Under the pieces are notes generated by a model. It saw nothing but the letters and a program-made list of their open reading frames with translations. It made no database searches and was not told the DNA's origin. From positions 1 to 6,008 of the forward strand of contig SUUD01000134.1 in assembly GCA_015062715.1 (NCBI GenBank): a stretch of DNA of 6,008 nt. Direction: 5' to 3'. Numbering within the stretch: the stretch's first letter is position 1; every line of letters starts with the position of its first letter. Made by a program: the position numbers and the translations under genes. This DNA comes from Olsenella sp. Its GTDB lineage: Bacteria > Actinomycetota > Coriobacteriia > Coriobacteriales > Atopobiaceae. Below, piece by piece: positions 1 to 5,848 of this stretch.

Positions 1-533
1 TCGCGCTCCCAGGTGCTGATGACCTCGGCGCAGTAGGCGTTGAGGTCGAAGTTGCCATGGTTGAGGCGGACCAGCTGGGGAACGCCCTCCCAGCACTCGT
101 AGCCAAAGCCGTCGTCAAAGGCGGAGTTGCCGCCCCAGTCGATGCAGAACCATCCCGCATAAGGGCTACCCTGGCGCTTCTCGCGTACGTCGCGGAATGC
201 CCAGAAGTCGCGTCCCACGTGGTTGAGGACGGTGTCCAGGATCACGCGGATGCCCGCCTCGTGATAGGTGCGGACAAGCTCGCGCAGGTCGTCCATGTCG
301 CCCAGGCGGCGGTCGACGGTGAGCAGGTCGCGCGTGTCATATCCGTGGCTCGAGCTTTCGAAGACGGGGTTGAGCAGCACGCAGCCCACGCCCAGGCGCT
401 GCAGGTGGTCGACCCAGCTGGCAAGGCGGGGAAGTCGATGCTCCACGGGTCCGGTCCCGTCGTTCTCGTACGGGGCTCCAAGCAGCCCCAGGGGATAGAT
501 CTGATAGACGAGGGATTCCTCGTACCAACTCAT
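1..533 (-). CDS. GH13 alpha-amylase-family glycosidase, N-terminal part (runs off the left edge)
   Basis: The minus strand reads open from an ATG at 533-531 to the window edge, giving 177 residues with no stop. The protein starts MSWYEESLVYQIYPLG, a typical opening of the GH13 (beta/alpha)8 barrel. It continues with NPVFESSSHGYDTRD (residues 55-69) and the conserved GH13 region I, DTVLNH, at residues 100-105. GRDFWAFRDV and SPYAGWF follow, as in cytoplasmic maltodextrin- or oligosaccharide-cleaving members. There is no signal peptide, so it probably acts inside the cell on imported alpha-glucans. The catalytic Asp and Glu of later regions lie outside the window, so activity and exact specificity cannot be judged. 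A ribosome site AAAGGAG lies about 5 nt before the ATG and supports this start. The gene is transcribed away from the HAD gene. Family assignment is secure; substrate is inferred. Confidence 0.93.
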   Translation of the reverse strand, partial: MSWYEESLVYQIYPLGLLGAPYENDGTGPVEHRLPRLASWVDHLQRLGVGCVLLNPVFESSSHGYDTRDLLTVDRRLGDMDDLRELVRTYHEAGIRVILDTVLNHVGRDFWAFRDVREKRQGSPYAGWFCIDWGGNSAFDDGFGYECWEGVPQLVRLNHGNFDLNAYCAEVISTWER

Positions 534-574
534 GGCGGCTCCTTTCGCACGAGCGCCCATCCTAGCACGAGAAA

Positions 575-643
575 GTGTACAACCGCTTCCTCTACGAGAA
601 CTATCAGGCCTTCCTTGTCTATCTGCTCAAGTACTTCGAGTGA
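575..643 (+). other. Short aromatic-rich ORF or gene remnant, 22 codons (doubtful)
   Basis: From a GTG at 575 to a TGA at 641 the plus strand reads VYNRFLYENYQAFLVYLLKYF plus a final E. Eight of 22 residues are Tyr or Phe and most codons end in G or C, as in real genes of this genome. The frame is blocked by a TAG at 563-565, so it cannot extend far upstream. No good ribosome site precedes the GTG. It could be the tail of a decayed gene, a tiny peptide, or chance within the GH13 promoter region. No family was recognised. Two small hairpins follow the stop directly. Confidence 0.2.
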
Positions 644-770
644 GCGCCGCTTCAGCGGAACTCTTCGCGAGTTGCGCGACTTGGCGGACGAGCAGGGGGA
701 GGCCTTCCTCCACGAGGCGTGTGGGCATGGTTGGCCCCAACTCCTCCAGCGTGCCTTCAGCAAGGGGCAG

Positions 771-776
771 TATAGT
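771..776 (+). promoter_or_regulatory. Possible -10 element for the HAD gene
   Basis: TATAGT lies 35 bp before the HAD start codon, the only AT-rich hexamer in this stretch. It would give a leader of roughly 30 nt. No convincing TTGACA-like -35 box sits at 16-18 bp. The similar TATACT before the dipeptidase gene is also followed by CT and preceded by a weak -35 region, which lends slight support to both. Confidence 0.35.
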
Positions 777-811
777 CTTTCCGGCAGACCGCGACTCATC
801 CGGAGGTACCC

Positions 812-1624
812 ATGGTCAGGCTCATCCTCACCGACATCGACGAGACCATCATGCCCAAGGGCGACACACAGGTGCCCGCCCACGTGATCGAGGCCTTCCA
901 CGCCGCGCAGGACGCCGGCATCGTGGTGGCCACCGCCACCGGCCGCGGCCTCGACTGGGTGCCTGGCTTCTTTGGCGGTGACGAGCGCTGCTGCTCCACC
1001 GCGCTGGCAACCAACGGCTCCCAGGTGCTGCTCAACGGCGAGCTCATCTACGAGGCGCACCTCGACCCCGCGTCGCTCGCGCAGGTGCGCGGCATCATGC
1101 GCGAGGTCCCCACGGGCGGCATGCTCTGCTTCGAGGGCGGCACGCCGCTTCTGGTGGAGGGCGAGCGAGACGACCTCGCCCAGGTGTTCCCCGCCTATGC
1201 CCCGGTCTGCGTGCCGGTCGACGACATCCCCACCTTCCCCGTGGTGAAGGCCAACGTCTTCGTCGTGCGCGACGAGGCGGGCACGCGCGAGCTAGTCGCG
1301 CGCCTCAACGCGGAAGTCGAGGCCTTCGACTTCGACTTCCCGCGCCCGGGCTTCTCCAACGTCATGCCCCATGGCTGGAACAAGGGCGAGGGCGTGCGCA
1401 CGCTGGCCCGTGCCCTGGGCATCGGCATGGACGAGGTCGTGGTCTTTGGCGACTCGGGCAACGACCTGGCCATGTTCGACGTGGTCGAGAACAGCGTGTG
1501 CGTGAGCAACGGGACCGACGAGGCCAAGGCCGCCGCCCGCTGGCATATCGGCAGCTGTGCCGACGGTGCCGTCTCGCAGGCGATGCTTGCGCTTGCCCGT
1601 GGCGAGTGGCCCTTCACGGAGTAG
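812..1624 (+). CDS. HAD-superfamily (Cof/IIB type) hydrolase
   Basis: This 270-residue protein is a haloacid-dehalogenase-type phosphatase of the Cof/IIB subfamily, cytoplasmic and Mg2+-dependent. Members typically dephosphorylate sugar phosphates, pyridoxal phosphate or flavin nucleotides, and their specificity cannot be read from sequence. Motif I is DIDETI with the nucleophile Asp8 and acid/base Asp10. Motif II is the ATATGR segment with Thr43. Motif III is Lys191 in WNKGEG. Motif IV is GDSGNDLAMF with Asp214, Asn217 and Asp218. The region between motifs II and III is the type-IIB cap, and the length is normal for the family. Motif I has Glu where most relatives have Gly (DxDGT), but the catalytic residues are intact. 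The start is backed by GGAGGT at 802-807, 4 nt upstream. It appears to be a single-gene unit, since a 242-bp gap with a large inverted repeat follows. Confidence 0.95.
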   Translation: MVRLILTDIDETIMPKGDTQVPAHVIEAFHAAQDAGIVVATATGRGLDWVPGFFGGDERCCSTALATNGSQVLLNGELIYEAHLDPASLAQVRGIMREVPTGGMLCFEGGTPLLVEGERDDLAQVFPAYAPVCVPVDDIPTFPVVKANVFVVRDEAGTRELVARLNAEVEAFDFDFPRPGFSNVMPHGWNKGEGVRTLARALGIGMDEVVVFGDSGNDLAMFDVVENSVCVSNGTDEAKAAARWHIGSCADGAVSQAMLALARGEWPFTE

Positions 1625-1644
1625 GCTGGCTGATATCCGAACGC

Positions 1645-1758
1645 CCCGCGGGACACCCTGCCCGGAGGATTTGTCCCACCGGGCTCGGCGCTCGCTCATT
1701 CGCGGTGCTCATGACTCGCCCTCGTGGGACAAATCCTCCGGGGTGGGTGTCCCGCGGG
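1645..1758. repeat. 114-bp inverted repeat with 35-nt arms
   Basis: The left arm (1645-1679) and right arm (1724-1758) are reverse complements over 33 of 35 positions. The outer 14 bp (1645-1658 with 1745-1758) and inner 19 bp (1661-1679 with 1724-1742) are perfect, separated by a 2-nt mismatch. The loop is 44 nt (1680-1723). The outermost 8 bp of each arm are the palindrome CCCGCGGG. The element starts 20 bp after the HAD stop codon, where a terminator would be expected, but no T-tract follows. No target-site duplication is visible at the ends. It could be a non-autonomous mobile element (MITE- or REP-like), a strong 3' structure for the HAD mRNA, or a protein-binding site. The pairing is read directly from the sequence; the role is open. 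Confidence 0.9.
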
Positions 1759-1822
1759 ACTGCCCCAATGGCTCGTTTCTGAAGAACGGGTTGCCTGAGG
1801 GGCTGTCCTTCGCTTGCCAGCC

Positions 1823-1828
1823 TATACT
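1823..1828 (+). promoter_or_regulatory. Possible -10 element for the dipeptidase gene cluster
   Basis: TATACT lies 38 bp before the dipeptidase ATG, downstream of the large inverted repeat. It would place transcription start near 1835 with a leader of about 30 nt. A recognisable -35 box at the usual spacing is lacking. If real, it would drive the downstream five-gene run. Confidence 0.4.
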
Positions 1829-1866
1829 CTCCTATGGAAACGAGACCCAGCTAGATAGGGGGCACC

Positions 1867-3384
1867 ATGTCCTGCACCACCATGCTCGTGGGCAAGGCCG
1901 CGAGCTACGACGGATCGACCATCACCGCACGCAACGAGGACTGCGGGGGCGACGCCAACGACCCCAAGCGCCTGGTCGTCGTGCGTCCGGAGGACCAGCC
2001 GCGCCACTACAGGAGCGTCATCAGCCACTGCGAAGTCGAGCTCCCCGACAACCCCATGCGCTACACGGCCGTCCCCGAGGCCGACCTCAAGGAGGGCATC
2101 TGGGCCGCTTCGGGCATCAACGAGGCCAACGTCGGGATGGACGGCACCGAGACCATCGACAACAACGAGCGCGTGCTGGGCGCCGACCCCATGGTGGTGC
2201 TCGTGCCCGCCAAGGGTGAGCCGGGCGAGGAGGGCTATGAGCCCGAGGTCCCCGGTGGCCTGGGCGAGGAGGACCTCGTCACGCTCGTGCTTCCCTACAT
2301 CCGCTCCGCCCGCGAGGGCGTGCAGCGCACCGGCGAGCTGCTCGAGCGCTACGGCACCTACGAGCGCAACGGCATCGCTTTCTCCGACGTCGACGAGATC
2401 TGGTGGATGGAGACCGTGGGTGGGCACCACTGGATTGCCCGCCGCGTGCCCGATGACTGCTACGTGACCATGCCCAACCAGCTGGGCATCGACTCGTTCG
2501 ACCTGGCCGACGCCGAGGGGCCGCAGCTCGAGCACATGGCCAGCCACGACCTGCGCGAGTTTATCTCCAAGAACCACCTCGACCTGCACTTCCGCGAGCC
2601 GGACGACCCCGGCGACATCTTCAACCCGCGCATCGTGCTGGGCACCGCCACCGACGCCGACCACGTCTACAACACGCCGCGCGCCTGGGCCATGCAGCGC
2701 TTCCTCAACCCGCTCTCCAACACCTGGGACGGGCCGGACGCCGACCTGCGCCCCGAGGACGACGACATCCCCTGGTGCCGCGCCCCCGAGCGCAAGCTGA
2801 CCATCGAGGACGTCAAGTACGCCCTGTCCCTGCACTACCAGGGCACGCCGTACGACCCCTACGGCAAGGCCGGCGACGGCTCCCAGCGCGGGCGCTACCG
2901 CCCCATCGGCTTCAACCGCAACTCCCAGCTCTCCGTGCAGCAGATTCGCCCCTACATGCCCGAGAGCTGCCGCGCCATCCACTGGCAGGCCTTCTCGTCC
3001 AACGTGTACAACGCGCTCGTGCCGCTCTATGCCAACGTCGACGACATGCCCGCCTACCTGCGTGACACCACCACGCGGGTGACCTCCGAGAACCACTACT
3101 GGCAGATTCGCCTGGTGGCGGCCCTGGCCGACGCCCACTTTGCCAGCTGCCAGCAGCACGTGGAGCGCTACCAGCTTGCGGTGGGCGCCAAGGCGCACGA
3201 GCACGTCGCCGCGACCGACGCCAAGGCGGCCGGCCTCTCCTACGAGGATGCGGCGCCGGTGCTGGCACAGGCCAACGAGGACATGGCCGCCTTCCTCAAG
3301 GGCGAGACCGACAAGCTCCTCGAGAGCGTGCTCAAGACGGCGACCGTCGAGATGCGCTGCTCGTTCAGGCGGGAGGACGCGTGA
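1867..3384 (+). CDS. C69-family dipeptidase (PepD-like, Ntn hydrolase)
   Basis: This 505-residue protein matches the U34/C69 dipeptidases, cysteine N-terminal-nucleophile hydrolases that cleave dipeptides with broad specificity, usually in the cytoplasm. The N-terminus MSCTTMLVGKAASYDGSTI is the family signature, with Cys3 as the expected nucleophile, followed by ARNED. Further conserved stretches are TETIDNNERVLGADPMV (near residue 100), EEDLVTLVLPYIRSAREG (near 137), the EIWWMETVGGHHWIARRVP block (near 180) and VTMPNQLGI. There is no signal peptide or membrane segment. The length is slightly above the roughly 470-480 residues common in the family. AGGGGG at 1857-1862 is the ribosome site, 4 nt before the ATG. 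Exposure of Cys3 would require removal of Met1 and Ser2. Its stop overlaps the start of the transporter gene by 4 bp, implying translational coupling. Family is clear; the physiological substrate is unknown. Confidence 0.93.
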   Translation: MSCTTMLVGKAASYDGSTITARNEDCGGDANDPKRLVVVRPEDQPRHYRSVISHCEVELPDNPMRYTAVPEADLKEGIWAASGINEANVGMDGTETIDNNERVLGADPMVVLVPAKGEPGEEGYEPEVPGGLGEEDLVTLVLPYIRSAREGVQRTGELLERYGTYERNGIAFSDVDEIWWMETVGGHHWIARRVPDDCYVTMPNQLGIDSFDLADAEGPQLEHMASHDLREFISKNHLDLHFREPDDPGDIFNPRIVLGTATDADHVYNTPRAWAMQRFLNPLSNTWDGPDADLRPEDDDIPWCRAPERKLTIEDVKYALSLHYQGTPYDPYGKAGDGSQRGRYRPIGFNRNSQLSVQQIRPYMPESCRAIHWQAFSSNVYNALVPLYANVDDMPAYLRDTTTRVTSENHYWQIRLVAALADAHFASCQQHVERYQLAVGAKAHEHVAATDAKAAGLSYEDAAPVLAQANEDMAAFLKGETDKLLESVLKTATVEMRCSFRREDA

Positions 3385-4319
3385 CGCAGGGTCTGCGCGG
3401 CGACAGCCGCGACCTGCGGGAATCGCAGACGTTCTGGAAGCTCATGATCGTGGGCTGTGCCCTCATGTGGGGCCTCTCGTTCACGGTCATGAAGGGCATG
3501 ACCGACCTGGTGAGCCCCATGTGGGTCATCGTCTTTAGGTTCGTGCCCGCCACCGCATGCATGGTGGTGCCCCTGTGGCGCCGCATGGCAGACCCCGCCA
3601 ACCGGCAGGCGCTCGTGGTGGGGGCCAAGCTGGGCGTGCAGCTGTGGGTGGCCTACGCCCTGCAGGTGTGGGGCCTCTCCATCTCCACCGCCAGCAAGGG
3701 CTCATTCCTTTGCGGCATCTACGCGGTCATCATCCCCTTCGTGGCCTGGGCGTTCGGGGCGGGTCGGCCCCGCTACCGCAGCCTTACCGCTGCGGCGCTC
3801 TGCCTTGTTGGCCTGGGCCTGGTCTCGCTCAACGACGACCTCTCGGTGAGTCCGGGAGACATTGCATGCGTCGGCTGCTCGTTCTTCGTCGCGCTCGAGA
3901 CCTACCTGCTGCCCACCTGGGGCGGCGAGCACGACACCTCCGTGCTCTCGGCGTCGATCTTCTCGGTCGTGGGCCTGCTCTCGCTCGCGTGGGCGCTCGT
4001 GGCCGACCCGCTGCCGGGTCCCGAGGCCTTCTCGCCCTCTGCCCTTGCGACCTGGGTCTACCTCTCGATAGGGTGCACCCTCTTTGCCATTGGCGCCATG
4101 AACGAGGCCTTCATGCACGTCGACCCGGTGCCGGGGGCGCTGCTGTCGTCGCTCGAGTCGCCCCTAGGGACGGCCGCCGCCATCACGTTTGGCGGAGAGG
4201 TGCTCTCGGGGAGGCTGCTCGTGGGCTTTGCCCTCATCGGCTGCGCCGTCGTGGTGAGCGAGGCGGGCGACCTCCTGCTTGCCTTGGCGCGGCGCCTTGC
4301 GGGGAGGGCCTCCGCATGA
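3381..4319 (+). CDS. EamA/DMT-family transporter (10 TM)
   Basis: This 312-residue membrane protein has about ten hydrophobic segments arranged as two EamA repeats. The first begins near residues 18-38 (KLMIVGCALMWGLSFTVMKG) and the last ends near 297. Family hallmarks are the ALMWGLSF motif in TM1 and the segment STASKGSFLCGIYAVIIPFVAW (residues 102-123), equivalent to the TM4 motif of drug/metabolite exporters. The tail is basic (LARRLAGRASA), consistent with a cytoplasmic C-terminus. DMT proteins usually export amino acids or other metabolites, and the substrate cannot be told here. The start is a GTG overlapping the dipeptidase stop (GTGA), with GGGAGG at 3371-3376 placed 4 nt upstream. 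Its position after a dipeptidase makes export of amino acids or peptide products a reasonable guess, but this is inference only. Confidence 0.92.
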   Translation: MTQGLRGDSRDLRESQTFWKLMIVGCALMWGLSFTVMKGMTDLVSPMWVIVFRFVPATACMVVPLWRRMADPANRQALVVGAKLGVQLWVAYALQVWGLSISTASKGSFLCGIYAVIIPFVAWAFGAGRPRYRSLTAAALCLVGLGLVSLNDDLSVSPGDIACVGCSFFVALETYLLPTWGGEHDTSVLSASIFSVVGLLSLAWALVADPLPGPEAFSPSALATWVYLSIGCTLFAIGAMNEAFMHVDPVPGALLSSLESPLGTAAAITFGGEVLSGRLLVGFALIGCAVVVSEAGDLLLALARRLAGRASA

Positions 4320-5392
4320 GTCGCGTGCTGGTCGCCATGAGCGGGGGCGTCGACTCGAGCGTCGCCGCGAAGCTGCTCGTCGATGCCGGCCATGAGGTCG
4401 TGGGCGCCACCATGCGCCTGGTCACCAACGAGGTGGTGGGCGCCGAAGGCTCAAACACCTGCTGCAGCCTCAAGGACGTCGAGGACGCCCGGACCGTCTG
4501 CGAGAGGCTGGGCATCGCCCACCACACCTTCGACCTCGACGACGACTTCACCGAGCAGGTCATCACGCGCTGGGTCGAGGCCTACGAGGCAGGCCTCACG
4601 CCAAACCCCTGCATCTGGTGTAACCGGTACATGAAGTTCGAGCTGCTCTGGGACCTCGCCCGCAAGCTGGGCTGCGACAAGCTGGCAACCGGTCACTACG
4701 CGCGCGTGCTCCACGACCCGGAGGGCGGGCCCGCCCGCCTCGCCAAGGCGCGCTTCCTCGAGAAGGACCAGAGCTACGTGCTGTGGCCGGTGCGCCAGGA
4801 GGTCCTGCGCAACCTCGTCCTGCCCTTGGGCGAGCTCGCCTCGAAGGACGAGGCCCGTGCCATCGCCCAGGAAGCGGGCCTCGTCACGGCGCGCAAGCAT
4901 GACAGCCAGGACATCTGCTTCGTGCCCGACGGCGACTGGCCTGCCTACCTCGACCGCTGGCGCGGACGCCCGGAAGAGGTCGGGCGCATCGTCGATGCGG
5001 ATGGCACCGTGGTGGGCTGGCACCGGGGCATGGCGCGCTATACCATCGGCCAGCGCAAGGGTCTGGGCGTCTCGGCCGGGCGACGCCTGTACGTGGTCGC
5101 CAAGGACACGGTCACCAACACGGTGCGCGTGGGTGGCAACGACGAGCTCATGTCGGACAGCTTCTGCGCCACCGAGGCCATCTGGCCTGCAGGAATGGTG
5201 CCCCACGAGCCGGTGCGGGGCGAGGCCGTGTGCTGCTACCACGGCTTTGCCCATGCCTGCACCGTAATTCCCACCGCCGAGGGTGCTTTTAGGGTCGATT
5301 GCGACAAACCTGTGCGCGCCGTGGCCCCCGGGCAGTCGGTGGTGGTTTACGATGGGGATGTCGTTTTGTGCGGGGGCGTCATCGCCCCGTAG
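4316..5392 (+). CDS. mnmA: tRNA-specific 2-thiouridylase MnmA
   Basis: This 358-residue enzyme thiolates C2 of uridine-34 in the anticodons of tRNA-Lys, -Glu and -Gln, using ATP to activate the base and a persulfide sulfur supplied by a cysteine desulfurase relay. The N-terminal PP-loop SGGVDSS sits at residues 9-15. The two catalytic cysteines are Cys99 in NPCIWCNR and Cys201 in DSQDICF, matching the Cys102/Cys199 pair of E. coli. ATGHYAR, KDQSYVLW and YTIGQRKGLG are further family signatures, followed by the C-terminal beta-barrel domain. The length is normal. The reading frame stays open far upstream through the transporter gene, but the ATG at 4316 is the right start: it gives the standard N-terminus, overlaps the transporter stop (ATGA), and follows GGGGAGGG at 4301-4308. 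No cysteine desulfurase or relay gene is visible in the window. Confidence 0.98.
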   Translation: MSRVLVAMSGGVDSSVAAKLLVDAGHEVVGATMRLVTNEVVGAEGSNTCCSLKDVEDARTVCERLGIAHHTFDLDDDFTEQVITRWVEAYEAGLTPNPCIWCNRYMKFELLWDLARKLGCDKLATGHYARVLHDPEGGPARLAKARFLEKDQSYVLWPVRQEVLRNLVLPLGELASKDEARAIAQEAGLVTARKHDSQDICFVPDGDWPAYLDRWRGRPEEVGRIVDADGTVVGWHRGMARYTIGQRKGLGVSAGRRLYVVAKDTVTNTVRVGGNDELMSDSFCATEAIWPAGMVPHEPVRGEAVCCYHGFAHACTVIPTAEGAFRVDCDKPVRAVAPGQSVVVYDGDVVLCGGVIAP

Positions 5393-5414
5393 GCGCGGGA
5401 GGGAGCGCAGCCAC

Positions 5415-5846
5415 ATGTTTGGACTCAAGACCGAGGTCGCCTTCGACTCCGCGCACTTCCTCGCCGACTACTACGGCAAGTGCGAGAACCTCCACGGCCA
5501 TCGCTGGCGCGTGACCGTCTACCTTGCCCAGGAGGAGCTGCAGAAGGAGGGGACCATGCGTGACATGGTGCTCGACTTCGGCGTGTTCAAGCGCGAGTGC
5601 CGCGAGCTCGCCGCCACGCTCGACCACACGTTCCTGGTCGAGGAGGGCACGCTCAAGCCGGCGACCATCGAGGCGCTCGAGGGCGAGGGCTTCTCGCTCA
5701 CCATCCTGCCGTTCCGCACCACGGCCGAGAACCTCGCGCGCTACTTCGCCACGACCCTCATCGACCGCGGCCTGCCGGTGGGCCAGGTCGACGTGTACGA
5801 GACGCCCAACAACTGCGCCATCTACAAGGTGGACGAGGAGGCGTGA
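5415..5846 (+). CDS. queD: 6-carboxy-5,6,7,8-tetrahydropterin synthase QueD
   Basis: This 143-residue protein belongs to the 6-pyruvoyl-tetrahydropterin synthase/QueD family. It converts dihydroneopterin triphosphate to 6-carboxytetrahydropterin, an early step toward the preQ0/preQ1 base of queuosine. The zinc ligands are His14 (FDSAHF), His27 and His29 (LHGHRW). The catalytic set is Cys23 in KCENLHGH, Asp70-His71 in LDHTF and Glu129 in YETPNN. MVLDFGVFK (residues 51-59) corresponds to the usual MVxDFxxLK segment. The start is supported by GGAGGGAG at 5398-5405, 9 nt upstream, and it lies 22 bp after the mnmA stop. Neighbouring queC, queE and queF are not seen in this window. A folate- or biopterin-related PTPS paralogue is possible, but the Cys-Glu-Asn-Leu-His-Gly-His motif and small size favour QueD. 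Confidence 0.9.
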   Translation: MFGLKTEVAFDSAHFLADYYGKCENLHGHRWRVTVYLAQEELQKEGTMRDMVLDFGVFKRECRELAATLDHTFLVEEGTLKPATIEALEGEGFSLTILPFRTTAENLARYFATTLIDRGLPVGQVDVYETPNNCAIYKVDEEA

Positions 5847-5848
5847 CG

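Larger units (their letters stand above)
534..811. other. Divergent intergenic region between the GH13 and HAD genes
   Basis: This 278-bp gap separates two divergently oriented genes, so it must hold control signals for both. Codon bias here is weaker than in the flanking genes. It contains a possible minus-strand -10 (TAGGAT, the complement of 559-564), a possible plus-strand -10 (TATAGT, 771-776), two small adjacent hairpins (647-658 and 659-673), and two short ORF-like stretches described separately. No RNA gene or transposase was recognised. Confidence 0.6.

Noticed and set aside
647..673. Two adjacent small hairpins (CCGC/GCGG and AACTC/GAGTT) as a terminator
   Set aside because: The stems are only 4-5 bp and no T-tract follows, so this is not enough to call a terminator.
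57..887. A 276-codon plus-strand open frame across the GH13 gene and into the HAD start
   Set aside because: It is antisense to the GH13 gene and then runs out of frame over the gap and HAD start, with no family resemblance.
1822..3204. A 460-codon open frame on the minus strand opposite the dipeptidase gene
   Set aside because: It is antisense to a clear C69 peptidase with intact motifs. Its Val/Gly/His-rich, low-complexity translation is the expected shadow of a high-GC3 gene.
4302..4313. A small palindrome (GGAGGGCCTCC) over the mnmA ribosome site as a possible regulatory hairpin
   Set aside because: Only about 4 bp can pair around a 3-nt loop, so it is likely chance in GC-rich sequence.
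3557..4315. An N-terminal extension of mnmA by about 250 codons through the transporter gene
   Set aside because: The extension is an Arg/Gly/Leu-rich out-of-frame reading of the transporter. The ATG at 4316 gives the standard MnmA N-terminus with a good ribosome site.
4451..5428. A 325-codon minus-strand open frame opposite mnmA
   Set aside because: Same cause: the antisense frame of a GC-rich gene, with no recognisable domain and a His/Ala/Val-rich translation.
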